From the NCBI RefSeq assembly GCF_007625205.1, contig NZ_VMNI01000007.1, forward strand, positions 186,001 through 250,000: DNA of 64,000 bases. Reading direction: 5' to 3'. This stretch comes from Denitromonas ohlonensis (GTDB taxonomy: Bacteria; Pseudomonadota; Gammaproteobacteria; Burkholderiales; Rhodocyclaceae). Each line of letters begins with the position of its first letter. Within the stretch, counting starts at the first letter, position 1. A program made the position numbers and the translations under genes. Positions 29,149 through 39,908 of the stretch are shown here, in pieces. The notes beneath the pieces were generated by a model that had not been told where the DNA came from, did no database searches, and saw nothing but the letters and a program-made list of their open reading frames with translations.

Positions 29149-30528
29149 ATGTTGATGATTCACAATTCCCTTTCGCGTGAAAAAGAGCCGTTCCGCCCGA
29201 TAGAGGCCGGAAAAGTGCGGATGTATGTGTGCGGGATGACGGTCTATGACTATTGCCATCTGGGGCACGCCCGGGTGATGGTGGTGTTCGACATGGTGAC
29301 GCGTTGGCTGCGGGCCAGTGACTACGATGTGACCTATGTGCGCAATATTACCGACATCGATGACAAAATCATCCGACGAGCGGGCGAAAATGGCGAATCG
29401 ATTCGCGCCCTGACCGATCGATTCGTCGCTGCCATGCACGAAGACGCGGCCAAACTGGGCGTCTTGCCGCCCGATCATGAGCCGCGCGCGACCGAGTACG
29501 TCGAGGGCATGCTCGGCATGATCGGCCAACTCGAAACCCGCGGCCTGGCCTATGTGGCCGACAACGCCGATGTTTGCTACGCCGTGCGCAAGTTCGCACC
29601 CTATGGTCGTCTGTCGGGCAAAACGCTGGACGAATTGCGGGCGGGCGAGCGCGTGGATGTGGCCGACGGCAAGCGCGATCCGCTCGATTTTGTGCTCTGG
29701 AAGCGCGCCAAGGAAGATGACCCGCGCGACGCACGCTGGGCGTCGCCGTGGGGCGAAGGGCGTCCGGGATGGCACATCGAGTGCTCGGCCATGGGCTCGG
29801 CCTTGCTCGGCAAACAGTTCGATATTCACGGCGGCGGCCAGGATCTGCAGTTTCCACACCACGAAAATGAAATCGCCCAGAGCGAAGGCGCGCATGATTG
29901 CCAGTATGTGAATTACTGGATGCACAACGGATTCGTGCGGGTCGACAACGAAAAAATGTCGAAGAGCCTGGGCAATTTCTTCACCATTCGCGAGGTACTC
30001 AAGCAGTACGACGCCGAAGTCGTGCGCTTCTTCATCTTGCGTGCGCACTATCGCAGCCCCTTGAATTACAGCGATGCCCATCTCGATGATGCCCGCACGG
30101 CCTTGACGCGTCTGTACACGGCACTCAAGCACGCGCCCGAGGCAATCGAGGTGGTGGATTGGACGGGCGAGTTTGCGCTTCGGTTCCGCGCCGCGATGGA
30201 TGACGATTTCAATACCGCCGAAGCCATGGCGGTGTTGTTTGAAATGGCCGCCGAGGTCAATCGCACCGCAAACGCGTCGCTGGCCTCGCAGTTGCAGGCG
30301 CTGGGGAATGTGCTCGGTTTGCTTGAGCGTTCGGCGACGAGCTTCTTGCAGGGGGGCGGTGACGCCGATGGTCTGGATGAAGCCGCCATTGAAGCGGCGA
30401 TTGCCGAGCGCGTGGCCGCCAAGCGAGCGAAGGATTACGCGGCCGCTGACCGCATTCGCGCCGAGCTCCAGACGGCCGGCATCGTGCTTGAAGATACGGC
30501 CGAAGGCACGCTGTGGCGTCGAGCGTGA
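29149..30528 (+). CDS. cysS: Cysteinyl-tRNA synthetase
   Basis: A 459-residue class I synthetase. The zinc/cysteine-binding start [18 protein letters not shown] includes the HIGH-type motif; the other zinc ligands lie around ECSAMG and [14 protein letters not shown], and KMSKSLGN is the second ATP signature. ATG 29149 gives the expected short leader before [10 protein letters not shown]. An intrinsic-terminator hairpin stands 54 bases upstream. An FNR-like regulator gene follows after 54 bases. Confidence 0.96.
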   Translation: MLMIHNSLSREKEPFRPIEAGKVRMYVCGMTVYDYCHLGHARVMVVFDMVTRWLRASDYDVTYVRNITDIDDKIIRRAGENGESIRALTDRFVAAMHEDAAKLGVLPPDHEPRATEYVEGMLGMIGQLETRGLAYVADNADVCYAVRKFAPYGRLSGKTLDELRAGERVDVADGKRDPLDFVLWKRAKEDDPRDARWASPWGEGRPGWHIECSAMGSALLGKQFDIHGGGQDLQFPHHENEIAQSEGAHDCQYVNYWMHNGFVRVDNEKMSKSLGNFFTIREVLKQYDAEVVRFFILRAHYRSPLNYSDAHLDDARTALTRLYTALKHAPEAIEVVDWTGEFALRFRAAMDDDFNTAEAMAVLFEMAAEVNRTANASLASQLQALGNVLGLLERSATSFLQGGGDADGLDEAAIEAAIAERVAAKRAKDYAAADRIRAELQTAGIVLEDTAEGTLWRRA

Positions 30529-30582
30529 CATGTTGAACATGCATGCGCGGCACGCGGGGCTGGATTCGGGCACACTTCGTTC

Positions 30583-31308
30583 ATGACGCGAGTGCACCTT
30601 CTTTCCCAGTGGTCCGGGCACACCGATTGTGCCAAATGCCCGGTGCGCGACTCGGCCTTGTTCTCGTCCTTGGCACCTGAGCAGATCGCGCTGGTTCAGG
30701 GCAGTCTCGATGATCTGAAAATCGAGGCAAAGCGGGTGCTTTATCACCAGGGCGCTCGAAGCGACGCGCTCTATACGGTGCGAGAAGGTGCGATCAAGCT
30801 GGTGCGCCATGGCGCCGATGGCTCGGCGCGTATTGTGCGCATCATCAAGCCGGGCGATCTGGCCGGTCTCGAGGTGCTCAGCGGGCGCGAATACGATGCG
30901 TCGGCCATCGCCATTGGTCCGGTGAGGGTGTGTCGCTTGCCGCTGGCTACGCTCGATCGTTTGCGGACCATCGATTCGGGTCTTGGTCAGCGCATGCTGG
31001 AGAAAGCCGGCGACGCGTTGGCCGAAGCCCAGTTGTGGCTGGCTGAACTCACCGCAGGTAGCGCCCCGGCGCGTGTGCGCGTCGCGCGCCTGCTGCTGCG
31101 CTTGAAGACCAAGCCGGGCAGCACTGAGGTGTTTCGCCTGGCCTCGTCGGATATCGCGGCCATCCTGGGGATCACCGTTGAAACCGCGAGTCGGGTGATC
31201 GCGGCCTTCAAGCGCAGCGGTGTTTTGACGCCGCCGGCGGCAGGCAGTTATGTCATGACGGCCGATTCAGATCGCTTGATGCAGGAAGCCGAAAGCCGCG
31301 CGGACTGA
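30583..31308 (+). CDS. Crp/Fnr-family regulator with FNR-type DNA recognition helix
   Basis: A 241-residue protein with an N-terminal cyclic-nucleotide-binding fold (about 30-140) and a winged helix (about 160-235). The recognition helix VETASR has E200, S203 and R204, the E-x-x-S-R pattern that reads TTGAT half-sites in FNR proteins. Cysteines C16 and C19 (DCAKCP) and C117 (VCRLP) sit where FNR has three of its four cluster ligands, but the third N-terminal cysteine of the C-x2-C-x5-C motif is alanine 25. Oxygen sensing through a standard 4Fe-4S cluster is therefore uncertain; another redox or ligand sensor (DNR-like) is possible. Confidence 0.85.
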   Translation: MTRVHLLSQWSGHTDCAKCPVRDSALFSSLAPEQIALVQGSLDDLKIEAKRVLYHQGARSDALYTVREGAIKLVRHGADGSARIVRIIKPGDLAGLEVLSGREYDASAIAIGPVRVCRLPLATLDRLRTIDSGLGQRMLEKAGDALAEAQLWLAELTAGSAPARVRVARLLLRLKTKPGSTEVFRLASSDIAAILGITVETASRVIAAFKRSGVLTPPAAGSYVMTADSDRLMQEAESRAD

Positions 31309-31413
31309 GTCGTGCCGGTTGTCGTGCCGCCGCGTCCAGATGCGGCGCGGTGCTGCAAACGCGGGTGTCTTGGCCGCGCTCCGACGACCCGCGCTCCGTC
31401 GCTTGGTGTGCTC

Positions 31414-32535
31414 TCAGCGCAGATATTTCCCGCGGCTGATAATCGCCAGATCGACAAATTTCGAGGCCACGTGATCGCGGGGCGAAAAGCCGATCTTGAC
31501 CCCACCCGCATCCCAACCGTTCAGACTTTCCAGCGCCTTGATTAGCTTGTCGCGTGTCAGCTCCGCGCTCGCGCGCGTCAGGCCTTCCGTCAGCACCTTG
31601 GCCGCCATATAGCCTTCCAGCGAGGTGTAGGACATCTCGACTTTCGCCGCTTCTGCCGCTTTCCGGTAGGCCTGAGCCACCTCATGGTCAAAGCGGAAGG
31701 GGGAGGGCACCACCTGCGCAATCACCAGGCCGTGCGCGTTTTCGCCCAAGGTCTTGATCAGCTGATTGGCGCTGATGACTGACAAGCCGTAGAGCATCGG
31801 ACGCGCATCGCGGGCGCGCAGTCCCTGCATGATTCCGATCGAGCTTTTGCCCGCGGTGACCATGATCAAGGCGGCGGGGTTGGCTTGCGCGATCGTGTCG
31901 GCGGCCTGCTCGGCGTCTTCGGCCGAGGCTTTGACCGCAACCTCGACGACTGCCGTCAAGCCTCGTCCGGCGAGCGCCTTGCGCGCCACGTCCAAGCCCG
32001 CGGTGCCAAAGCTGTCCGCGTGGTGAACGACCCCAATGCTGGTGATGCCGGCGCTCACCAGATGGCTGACGATCTTTTCGATTTCCTGGCCATACGAGGC
32101 GCGCATGTGGAACACCTCGGGCTTCATGCCTCGCAGCATGTCTGCGCCGGTGTAGGGTGCAAAGAACGGCACCCGGGCTTCGGTGGCGACCGGAATCGTG
32201 CGCAGGCTGGGGCCGGTGCCGAAGCATCCGAACAAGGCAAACACCTGCTTGTCTTGAATGAGGGCTCGTGTGTTCTGTTCTGCACGTTCAGCATCGTAGG
32301 CGTCATCGAGCGTGATCAATTCGATCTTGCGCCCATGAACGCCACCGCCGCGATTGACCGTGTCGAAATACAGGCCGGCGCCGCCAAGGTACTCACTGTT
32401 GAGCGTGGCCAGCGGACCGCTTGCGGCGCCCGTCTGGCCGATCAGGATGCGCTCGGCGGTGACGCCGATTTCGGCATGAACCAGGGGGGTGGCCGCGAGC
32501 AGCACTGCGGCGATCCAGGATTTGAGTGGTCGCAT
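31414..32535 (-). CDS. ABC-transporter substrate-binding protein (LivJ-like, Peripla_BP_6)
   Basis: A 373-residue periplasmic protein with a signal peptide (cleaved after LVHA) and the type I binding fold of branched-chain amino acid / amide receptors: start ILIGQTGAASGPLATLNSEYLGGAGLYFDTVN, then FGCFGTGPSLRTIPVA and the HHADSFGTAGLDVARKAL hinge. GAGGA precedes the start. No permease or ATPase gene is near, so it is an orphan receptor either sharing a remote transporter or acting as a sensor. It converges with the FNR-like gene across a 105-base gap. Confidence 0.88.
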   Translation of the reverse strand: MRPLKSWIAAVLLAATPLVHAEIGVTAERILIGQTGAASGPLATLNSEYLGGAGLYFDTVNRGGGVHGRKIELITLDDAYDAERAEQNTRALIQDKQVFALFGCFGTGPSLRTIPVATEARVPFFAPYTGADMLRGMKPEVFHMRASYGQEIEKIVSHLVSAGITSIGVVHHADSFGTAGLDVARKALAGRGLTAVVEVAVKASAEDAEQAADTIAQANPAALIMVTAGKSSIGIMQGLRARDARPMLYGLSVISANQLIKTLGENAHGLVIAQVVPSPFRFDHEVAQAYRKAAEAAKVEMSYTSLEGYMAAKVLTEGLTRASAELTRDKLIKALESLNGWDAGGVKIGFSPRDHVASKFVDLAIISRGKYLR

Positions 32536-32866
32536 GGGCGTCCTCTATGTAAGGGGGGCGTTGGAGCGCGGAGTCTCGGCGGATGTTCGGGTCAGGCGGC
32601 GTGCACGGGCAGGCATCGCGCGGTGACACGCGGCGGATGTGCTGGGTGGGGGCCGCGCTTTTGGCGGAGGTGGGCAGTGCGGTTGGATGTTCCGTGGCCG
32701 GAGTGTCCGAGCCATGCGGGTACGACGGGAGCGATCGTGTGGTGCGGACGCGTGGCAGTCGCGGCCGAGGGCCCTCGTGGCGAGCCGCCTAGAGTGAGAT
32801 ATGGCATTGTATTTATGTCTTTTGTAAAAAAATGTCTCCTGCGGGTCGAGTATAGCGAAGCTTCCG

Positions 32867-32882
32867 CGAACGTAAACGTTCG
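32867..32882. repeat. 16-base palindrome, possible operator
   Basis: CGAACGT and ACGTTCG are inverted around AA. It lies beside the AT-rich stretch upstream of the binding-protein gene. The perfect dyad and size fit a dimeric regulator site, but no regulator is indicated. Confidence 0.4.
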
Positions 32883-32947
32883 TTTGACGATGGCTGACGA
32901 AACGGGGGTACGGGCGGATGTGCGGTCGATGCTGGCCGCGAAGCAAT

Positions 32948-32972
32948 CGGAGTGGCACGAATGGCCACTCCG
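32948..32972 (-). terminator. Hairpin following dnaJ
   Basis: CGGAGTGGC and GCCACTCCG form a perfect nine-pair stem with a seven-base loop, starting 12 bases past the dnaJ stop on the minus strand. There is no T-run, so it may be a transcript-stabilising or Rho-assisted end rather than a classical terminator. Confidence 0.5.
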
Positions 32973-32983
32973 GGTAAGGGGTG

Positions 32984-34111
32984 TTACTGGAAGAAGTCTT
33001 TTACCTTGTCCATCCAGGACTTGGCTTTTGGGTTTTGTCGGTCGGCATTCTCGGAGCCAATACTTTGAAATTCCTCAAGAAGCTCCTTCTGACGATCAGT
33101 CAATTTGACCGGCGTTTCGACCAGCACATGGCACATCAGGTCACCCTGAACATGTGAGCGGACATTGCGAATCCCCTTGCCGCGCAGGCGGAAGACCTTG
33201 CCGGTCTGGGTCTCGGCGGGCACCTTGATGCGGGCCATGCCGTCCAGTGTCGGGATCTCGATGTCGCCGCCCAGGGCTGCGGTGGCGAAGCTGATGGGCA
33301 TTTCGCAGTGCAGATCGTCCCCCTCACGCTGGAAGACGGCGTGCGGTTTGATATGGATTTCGACATAGAGGTCGCCTGACGGGCCGCCGTTGATGCCAGG
33401 CTCGCCATGACCGCCGTGACGCAGGCGCATGCCTTCGTCGATACCGGCGGGAATCTTCACTTCCAGCGTCTTTTGCTTCTTGACGCGGCCCGCGCCATGG
33501 CAGGTGGCGCAGGGGTCGGGAATGTACGAGCCCGAGCCGTGGCATTTCGGGCAGGTCTGCTGGATCGAGAAGAAACCTTGCTGGATGCGCACCTGACCCG
33601 CGCCGCCGCAGGTCGGGCAGGGCTTGGCGTGTGAGCCAGCTTTGGCGCCACTGCCGCCGCAGGTGTCGCAGCGTTCCTGGGTGGGAATGCGGATGGTTTT
33701 CTCGGCGCCGCGGGCGGCTTCTTCGAGCGAGATTTCGAGGTTGTAGCGCAAATCTGCGCCGCGATAGACGTTGGAGCGTCCGCCGCGACCACCGCCGCCA
33801 CCACCAAAAATATCGCCAAAGATGTCGCCAAAGGCGTCGCCGAAGCCCTCGAAGCCCTGGCCGCCCGCACCGGCGCCCATGCTCGGATCGACGCCGGCAT
33901 GGCCGTAGCGGTCGTAGGCGGCACGCTTGTCGGGCTCGGACAGCACCTCGTAGGCTTCTTTCACCTCTTTGAAGTGTTCCTCCGCATCCTTGCTGTCCGG
34001 GTTGCGGTCGGGGTGAAACTTCATCGCCAGCTTGCGATAAGCCTTTTTTAGGTCGGCGTCGGAGACGTCACGATTGACGCCGAGAATTTCGTAGAAGTCG
34101 CGCTTGGCCAT
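32984..34111 (-). CDS. dnaJ: Chaperone DnaJ (Hsp40)
   Basis: A 375-residue co-chaperone that stimulates DnaK ATPase. It has the J domain with HPD (KFHPDRN), the Gly/Phe-rich segment ([20 protein letters not shown]), four C-x-x-C-x-G zinc repeats ([32 protein letters not shown]) and the two C-terminal client-binding barrels. Length equals E. coli DnaJ. It is the last gene of grpE-dnaK-dnaJ, 86 bases after dnaK. Confidence 0.97.
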   Translation of the reverse strand: MAKRDFYEILGVNRDVSDADLKKAYRKLAMKFHPDRNPDSKDAEEHFKEVKEAYEVLSEPDKRAAYDRYGHAGVDPSMGAGAGGQGFEGFGDAFGDIFGDIFGGGGGGRGGRSNVYRGADLRYNLEISLEEAARGAEKTIRIPTQERCDTCGGSGAKAGSHAKPCPTCGGAGQVRIQQGFFSIQQTCPKCHGSGSYIPDPCATCHGAGRVKKQKTLEVKIPAGIDEGMRLRHGGHGEPGINGGPSGDLYVEIHIKPHAVFQREGDDLHCEMPISFATAALGGDIEIPTLDGMARIKVPAETQTGKVFRLRGKGIRNVRSHVQGDLMCHVLVETPVKLTDRQKELLEEFQSIGSENADRQNPKAKSWMDKVKDFFQ

Positions 34112-34138
34112 GGTCTTGTATCAGCTCTGTCGTGGAAA

Positions 34139-34177
34139 GGCCGGACCGCGCTGCACGAGGTGCAGTACGGCCCGGCC
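34139..34177 (-). other. Long imperfect hairpin between dnaK and dnaJ
   Basis: GGCCGG, CCG and CTGCAC on one arm pair with GTGCAG, CGG and CCGGCC on the other around GAG. With no T-run it is more likely an RNA-processing or partial-termination element that lowers dnaJ relative to dnaK than a full stop. Confidence 0.5.
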
Positions 34178-34197
34178 GGGTGTTGCGAGGGAGCGAA

Positions 34198-36126
<1,929 letters not shown>

Positions 36127-36190
36127 GATGGTTCCTTTAACGAGATGCTTGTCTGGCCGGACCAGGCATCCGGTCCGTTGTTGAATTCAG

Positions 36191-36218
36191 AAGTGGGGGC
36201 GTGGTGCGAAATTTCAAC
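36191..36218 (-). promoter_or_regulatory. Putative sigma-32 heat-shock promoter of dnaK
   Basis: On the minus strand GTTGAAA (36218-36212) and CCCCACTT (36198-36191) are separated by 13 bases, close to the sigma-32 consensus CTTGAAA / CCCCATNT. The -35 element overlaps the grpE stop codon, and the dnaK start is 65 bases further on. Confidence 0.6.
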
Positions 36219-36801
36219 CCGCTTTGGGCGCAGAAACGATCACCAGCGCCGGACGGATCACCCGCTCGTGCAGGCTGTAGCCGCGCTGGAGCACGTTGAT
36301 GACACGGTTCGGCTCGCCGTCGTCCGGCTGGGCGCTGATCGCCTGGTGCAGGTTGGGGTCGAATTTTTCGCCCATCGGGTCGATGACGGCGAGGCCGGCG
36401 CCGTCGAAGGCGGCGGTCAGTTGCTTGAGTGTCAGCTCAACACCATCACGCAGGTTTTCGACCGTGCTGTTCTCGGCGGCGAGGGCGGCCTCAAGGCTGT
36501 CCTTGACCGGCAGCATGGCCTGCGCGAATTTTTCGGCGGCAAATTTACTGGCCTTGCCGATGTCTTCCTGCGCGCGGCGACGCACGTTTTCGGTCTCCGC
36601 TTTGGCACGCAGCCAGGCGTCGTGATGTTCGCTGGCTTTGAGTTCGGCCTGGCGCAGGGTTTCTTCCAGGCTCGGCATCACGTCGGCTTGCGCGGTGTCC
36701 TGGGCAGCTTCAATGGTGTTTTCTGTGGCGTCGGTGTCGGTCGCATTGACGTCGATAACCGGCGTTTGCTCGGGGGCTTCGGGCGTCTGTTTCTCTTGCA
36801 T
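36214..36801 (-). CDS. grpE: Nucleotide exchange factor GrpE
   Basis: A 195-residue dimeric exchange factor for DnaK: acidic unstructured start, long coiled coil (about 45-100, [27 protein letters not shown]) and the C-terminal beta domain ending in [22 protein letters not shown], the family signature. It is the first gene of the heat-shock set and has its own sigma-32-like promoter. Confidence 0.96.
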   Translation of the reverse strand: MQEKQTPEAPEQTPVIDVNATDTDATENTIEAAQDTAQADVMPSLEETLRQAELKASEHHDAWLRAKAETENVRRRAQEDIGKASKFAAEKFAQAMLPVKDSLEAALAAENSTVENLRDGVELTLKQLTAAFDGAGLAVIDPMGEKFDPNLHQAISAQPDDGEPNRVINVLQRGYSLHERVIRPALVIVSAPKAG

Positions 36802-36843
36802 GGATCGGTCCTGATGCGGTTTGAGTTGGGCGATGCAGGCCTA

Positions 36844-36870
36844 ACTTGGGGCTGGGTCGCGGATTTCAAG
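36844..36870 (-). promoter_or_regulatory. Sigma-32 heat-shock promoter of grpE-dnaK-dnaJ
   Basis: On the minus strand CTTGAAA (36870-36864) matches the sigma-32 -35 box exactly, and after 12 bases CCCCAAGT (36851-36844) is close to the -10 box CCCCATNT. The predicted transcript starts about 35 bases before the grpE ATG. This is the best promoter match in the window. Confidence 0.75.
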
Positions 36871-36999
36871 CCGAAAAAGCGAAATTTGTTGTGCCCAGTA
36901 ATGGTGTGATTTGCATCAAGCCGGGGAGGCGGGGGCATAATGATGCGTATCAAATACGGCCGCGCGTGTGTGCCGTCACGGCTTGGGTGGAGGATTTCA

Positions 37000-38361
37000 A
37001 TGAGCGATCTCCCGGCACAGATCGGGAATTTCCGGATCATCAAGGAGCTTGGCAAGGGCGCGACGGCCACCGTCTACCTGGCCGAGAGCCCGGACTATCC
37101 GGAGCCGGTGGCCCTGAAGTACATCCGCTTCGAAGACAAGTCCAAGGACGAAGCCAAGTGGAACCGGCGGCTGCTGAAACTGCTCAAGGCGGAGCGGGCG
37201 GTCGCCAGTCGACTCAACCATCCGCACATCATCCGTATCTTCGAAGGCGTGGTCGCCCACAAAGAAGCCTATGTGGTGATGGAGTATTTCGCCGGCGAAT
37301 CGCTCGAGCGCTTCTGTACTTTCGCCCACTTGCTGCCGGTGCATCGAACCATCGGCATCGTATTCAAGTGCTGCATGGCGCTCGACTATGCCTATCGTCA
37401 GGGCGTGGTACACCGGGACATCAAGCCGGCAAACATCCTTGTGGATGAAAAGGACAACGTCAAGATCACCGATTTTGGCTTGGCCATGAACATCAACAAG
37501 AAGGTGGATACCGATTCGACCTTCATCATGGGCGTCGGCTCGCCGGCCTACATGTCGCCGGAGCAGATCAAGAGCTATCCGCTCAATCAGAAAACCGATC
37601 TCTACTCGCTGGGTGTGGTGCTTTTTCACATGCTCACGGGGCGTTTGCCGTTTCGCGCCAAGAATCCCGCGCAATTGATCTACAAGATCATCAATGCCGA
37701 TCCGCCTGCCGTGACGCAGCTATTGCCGGATCTGCCGGAGCTGATGGATCGCGTGATACGCAAGTCGCTCGAAAAGGATCTGTACTCGCGCTACAAGAAC
37801 GGCGCCGAGTTTGCCAAGGATCTGTCGGCCGTCCGCTACCAGCTGGTCGATGACAAGCTTCTGCCGCCAGACACCAGTCGCTTCTCGACCTTGCGCAAGC
37901 TGAGCTTTTTCACCGAGTTTGACGACATCGATGTCTGGGAAGCGCTACGCATCTCCACCTGGCGCACCGTGAAACCGAATACCACCCTGATTCGCGAGGG
38001 CGATCAGGACCAGCGCTTTGGTTTGGTGATTGAAGGCAAGGTCGAGCTGTCGGTGGCCAACAAACGGATCATCGAGTTGGGTGAAGACGAGGTATTCGGT
38101 GAAACCGCATTTCTCGATGAACTTGGCCACAAGCACGTGTTCTCGGTGGTGTCGCTGACCGACGCGACTTTCCTTGAGATCAACCCGGCGGCGCTGGCCT
38201 TGTCGACTGACGAGAGTCAGGACCTGTTCCGCCGGCGCCTGACAACGACCATGGTCAAGCGCTTGAGCCTGCTCTCGGCGGATGTCGCGAAACACGCCCC
38301 GTCGGCCGCCAAAGGCCAGGCGCTGGCCGCGGGTATTGATTTGCAACTGATGGACGACTGA
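37000..38361 (+). CDS. Ser/Thr protein kinase fused to a cyclic-nucleotide-binding domain
   Basis: A 453-residue cytoplasmic protein. The N-terminal Hanks-type kinase (about 8-275) has the glycine loop ELGKGATATVYLAE, the ATP lysine K40, catalytic D140 in HRDIKPAN, D158 in DFGLA and an intact SPAYMSPEQ activation/P+1 segment, so it should be active. It is followed (about 300-415) by a Crp-like cNMP-binding fold (LIREGDQDQRFGLVIEGKVELSV ... DEVFGETAFLDE) with no DNA-binding domain. No membrane helix is present. TGGAGG precedes the ATG. It is divergent from grpE, and no phosphatase partner lies nearby. Confidence 0.88.
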   Translation: MSDLPAQIGNFRIIKELGKGATATVYLAESPDYPEPVALKYIRFEDKSKDEAKWNRRLLKLLKAERAVASRLNHPHIIRIFEGVVAHKEAYVVMEYFAGESLERFCTFAHLLPVHRTIGIVFKCCMALDYAYRQGVVHRDIKPANILVDEKDNVKITDFGLAMNINKKVDTDSTFIMGVGSPAYMSPEQIKSYPLNQKTDLYSLGVVLFHMLTGRLPFRAKNPAQLIYKIINADPPAVTQLLPDLPELMDRVIRKSLEKDLYSRYKNGAEFAKDLSAVRYQLVDDKLLPPDTSRFSTLRKLSFFTEFDDIDVWEALRISTWRTVKPNTTLIREGDQDQRFGLVIEGKVELSVANKRIIELGEDEVFGETAFLDELGHKHVFSVVSLTDATFLEINPAALALSTDESQDLFRRRLTTTMVKRLSLLSADVAKHAPSAAKGQALAAGIDLQLMDD

Positions 38362-38372
38362 GCCGCGGCTCA
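38359..38372. repeat. 14-base palindrome holding both stop codons of convergent genes
   Basis: TGAGCCG and CGGCTCA form a perfect dyad. Its left end is the stop codon of the kinase gene and its right end, on the other strand, the stop codon of trxC. It could fold in either transcript, but it has no loop and no T-run. Confidence 0.7.
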
Positions 38373-38807
38373 GAGGTTTTCACGCGTCCAGGCGGCCAGT
38401 CGGGTCGCGTCCATGGCGCCGCTGATGCGCGCGACTTCCCGTCCCCCACGAAACAGCACCAAAGTCGGAATGCTGCGAATGTTGTAGCGGCCGGCGAGCG
38501 CCTGTTCATCCTCGGTGTTGACCTTCAGCAGACGGGCTTCGGTCATCAGCGCCTTCGCCGTGGCCTCAAACGCCGGCGCCATCGAGCGACAGGGGCCGCA
38601 CCAGGGCGCCCAGAAGTCCACCAGCACCGGCAGATCATCGTTGGCCAGATGGCGCTCGAAGACCGGTGCGCCGGTCGGGATGGCTTTGCCTTCGATGAGT
38701 GGCTCGCGACACTTACCGCAGCGCGCGCCGTCGCCGAGGCGGTGAGCGGGAACACGATTGACGGCTTGGCAGTGCGGGCAGACGACCTGCGGTGTGTCGG
38801 CGGGCAT
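38370..38807 (-). CDS. trxC: Thioredoxin 2 (TrxC type)
   Basis: A 145-residue thioredoxin with an extra N-terminal zinc-binding region: two CxxC pairs, C10/C13 (CPHC) and C30/C33 (CGKC), then the thioredoxin fold with active-site C70/C73 in WCGPC. This layout is specific to TrxC, a cytoplasmic disulfide reductase often tied to oxidative and heat stress. It converges with the kinase gene with only eight bases between stops. Confidence 0.94.
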   Translation of the reverse strand: MPADTPQVVCPHCQAVNRVPAHRLGDGARCGKCREPLIEGKAIPTGAPVFERHLANDDLPVLVDFWAPWCGPCRSMAPAFEATAKALMTEARLLKVNTEDEQALAGRYNIRSIPTLVLFRGGREVARISGAMDATRLAAWTRENL

Positions 38808-38954
38808 GGGGCGTTCCTGATGATTAGCGATGGCTGATACATGGTGGCCGCTTGTCGGCTTTCAAGACCGTTCTTCCGCTACCGGTAAAGTTTTTCGGTC
38901 TGCGGCCGAAAGCGTCCTTATGCCCCACATGAATCCGGGCCGGAGGACGTTCGA

Positions 38955-39485
38955 GTGAGCCAAAGCAGCGTATATGGCATCAGCCGTGTCGATAATGAAG
39001 CGAGCCGCACCCATGGCTGGCTGGTCACGATCCAGCGCCGGGGGGTGATCTACCGGAAGCACTTCAGCGACGGCGTGTTCAGTGGCAAGCGCAAAGCCTT
39101 CTCGGCCGCCAAGAGCTATCGGGACGAGGTGATTGCCGCGCATCCGCCCTTGTCGATGCAGGAGTATTCGTCGATCCGAAAAAAGAACAATCGTTCTGGC
39201 GTGGTCGGCGTGTGCCGCTACTGCGCCTCGGAAACGCGAGACCTGCCCGAGGACAGGCAGCGCTGGTTCTGGGTGGCGTCGTGGCCCTTGCCGGACGGTC
39301 GGCGCAAGCGTGTCAAGTTTTCGGTGAATAAATACGGCGAAGATGGCGCGTTCAAACTGGCGCTCGAGGCGCGCAATGAGGCGCTGAACAAACTCGATGG
39401 CGATTTCGACCCGGGTGCCGTGCGTCGGCGGCCGGCGCGCAAATCGCCGTCACACAACGGCGCAGACAAGTCGGCCCGACTCTGA
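38955..39485 (+). CDS. AP2/ERF-like domain protein
   Basis: A 176-residue, basic protein. Residues about 75-145 (NRSGVVGVCRY ... RWFWVASWPLPDGRRKRVKFSVNKYGEDGAFKLALEARNEAL) match the AP2 fold of three strands and a helix, as seen in bacterial and phage AP2/HNH proteins, though no HNH nuclease motif is present. An N-terminal part (GWLVTIQRRGVIYRKHFSD ... AAKSYRDEV) looks like a second, degenerate copy of the same fold. The tail is Arg/Lys-rich. GTG 38955 is set by GGAGG eight bases upstream. DNA binding is likely; target unknown. Confidence 0.75.
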   Translation: MSQSSVYGISRVDNEASRTHGWLVTIQRRGVIYRKHFSDGVFSGKRKAFSAAKSYRDEVIAAHPPLSMQEYSSIRKKNNRSGVVGVCRYCASETRDLPEDRQRWFWVASWPLPDGRRKRVKFSVNKYGEDGAFKLALEARNEALNKLDGDFDPGAVRRRPARKSPSHNGADKSARL

Positions 39486-39509
39486 TGGTCTGGAAGGGGC
39501 CGGGCTGAC

Positions 39510-39908
39510 TCAGCCCCGCCCATCGGGCGGCCAGCGATTGACGCTGACGCGCACCGTTTTGTTGCCGTCCGACAAGGCCATGCTGACTACCCAGGTGAGC
39601 AGGCTGTAGACCAGCGCCCCCCAGAATGCCGTGGAAAAATCCGGCACCAGCAATCCTGCGACAAGCCCGGAAACCAGCCAGAACAGCAGCCCGTTGATGA
39701 CCAGGGTGAAGATGCCCAGGGTCAGCACCGTGATCGGCAGCGTGATCAAGATCAGCACCGGGCGGATCAGGGCGTTGACCAGGCCGAGCAGCAGGGCGCT
39801 GATCAGCGCCGTGGTGTAGGACGTCACCTCCAGCCCGTCCACCAACTCGGGCACCAGCATCAAGGCCACCGCATTGAGCGCCCAGCGCGCGATCAGCGTC
39901 ACATTCAC
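39510..39908 (-). CDS. Phage-holin-4_2 / YvlD family membrane protein
   Basis: A 132-residue protein with four membrane helices and the family pattern [40 protein letters not shown]. Despite the Pfam name it is a widespread chromosomal protein of unknown role rather than evidence of phage. GTG 39908 overlaps the hemH stop by four bases, so it is coupled to hemH. Confidence 0.85.
   Translation of the reverse strand: MNVTLIARWALNAVALMLVPELVDGLEVTSYTTALISALLLGLVNALIRPVLILITLPITVLTLGIFTLVINGLLFWLVSGLVAGLLVPDFSTAFWGALVYSLLTWVVSMALSDGNKTVRVSVNRWPPDGRG

Larger units (their letters stand above)
32536..32983. other. 448-base intergenic region between dnaJ end and binding-protein start
   Basis: No credible gene was found. 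The left ~260 bases are GC-rich; 32800-32840 is AT-rich and may contain the promoter of the minus-strand binding-protein gene, though no clean -35/-10 pair stands out. It contains a 16-base palindrome (32867-32882) and a hairpin just beyond dnaJ (32948-32972), listed separately. Confidence 0.5.

Noticed and set aside
28933-30810. 625-codon frame opposite cysS
   Set aside because: Antisense to a clearly functional synthetase, and it runs through the divergent promoter region.
31885-33108. 407-codon plus-strand frame spanning the gap between the binding protein and dnaJ
   Set aside because: It is antisense to both flanking genes at its ends and the middle has no coding features.
39510-39908. 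Phage holin as evidence of a prophage
   Set aside because: The family is a common chromosomal membrane protein, and no other phage genes surround it.
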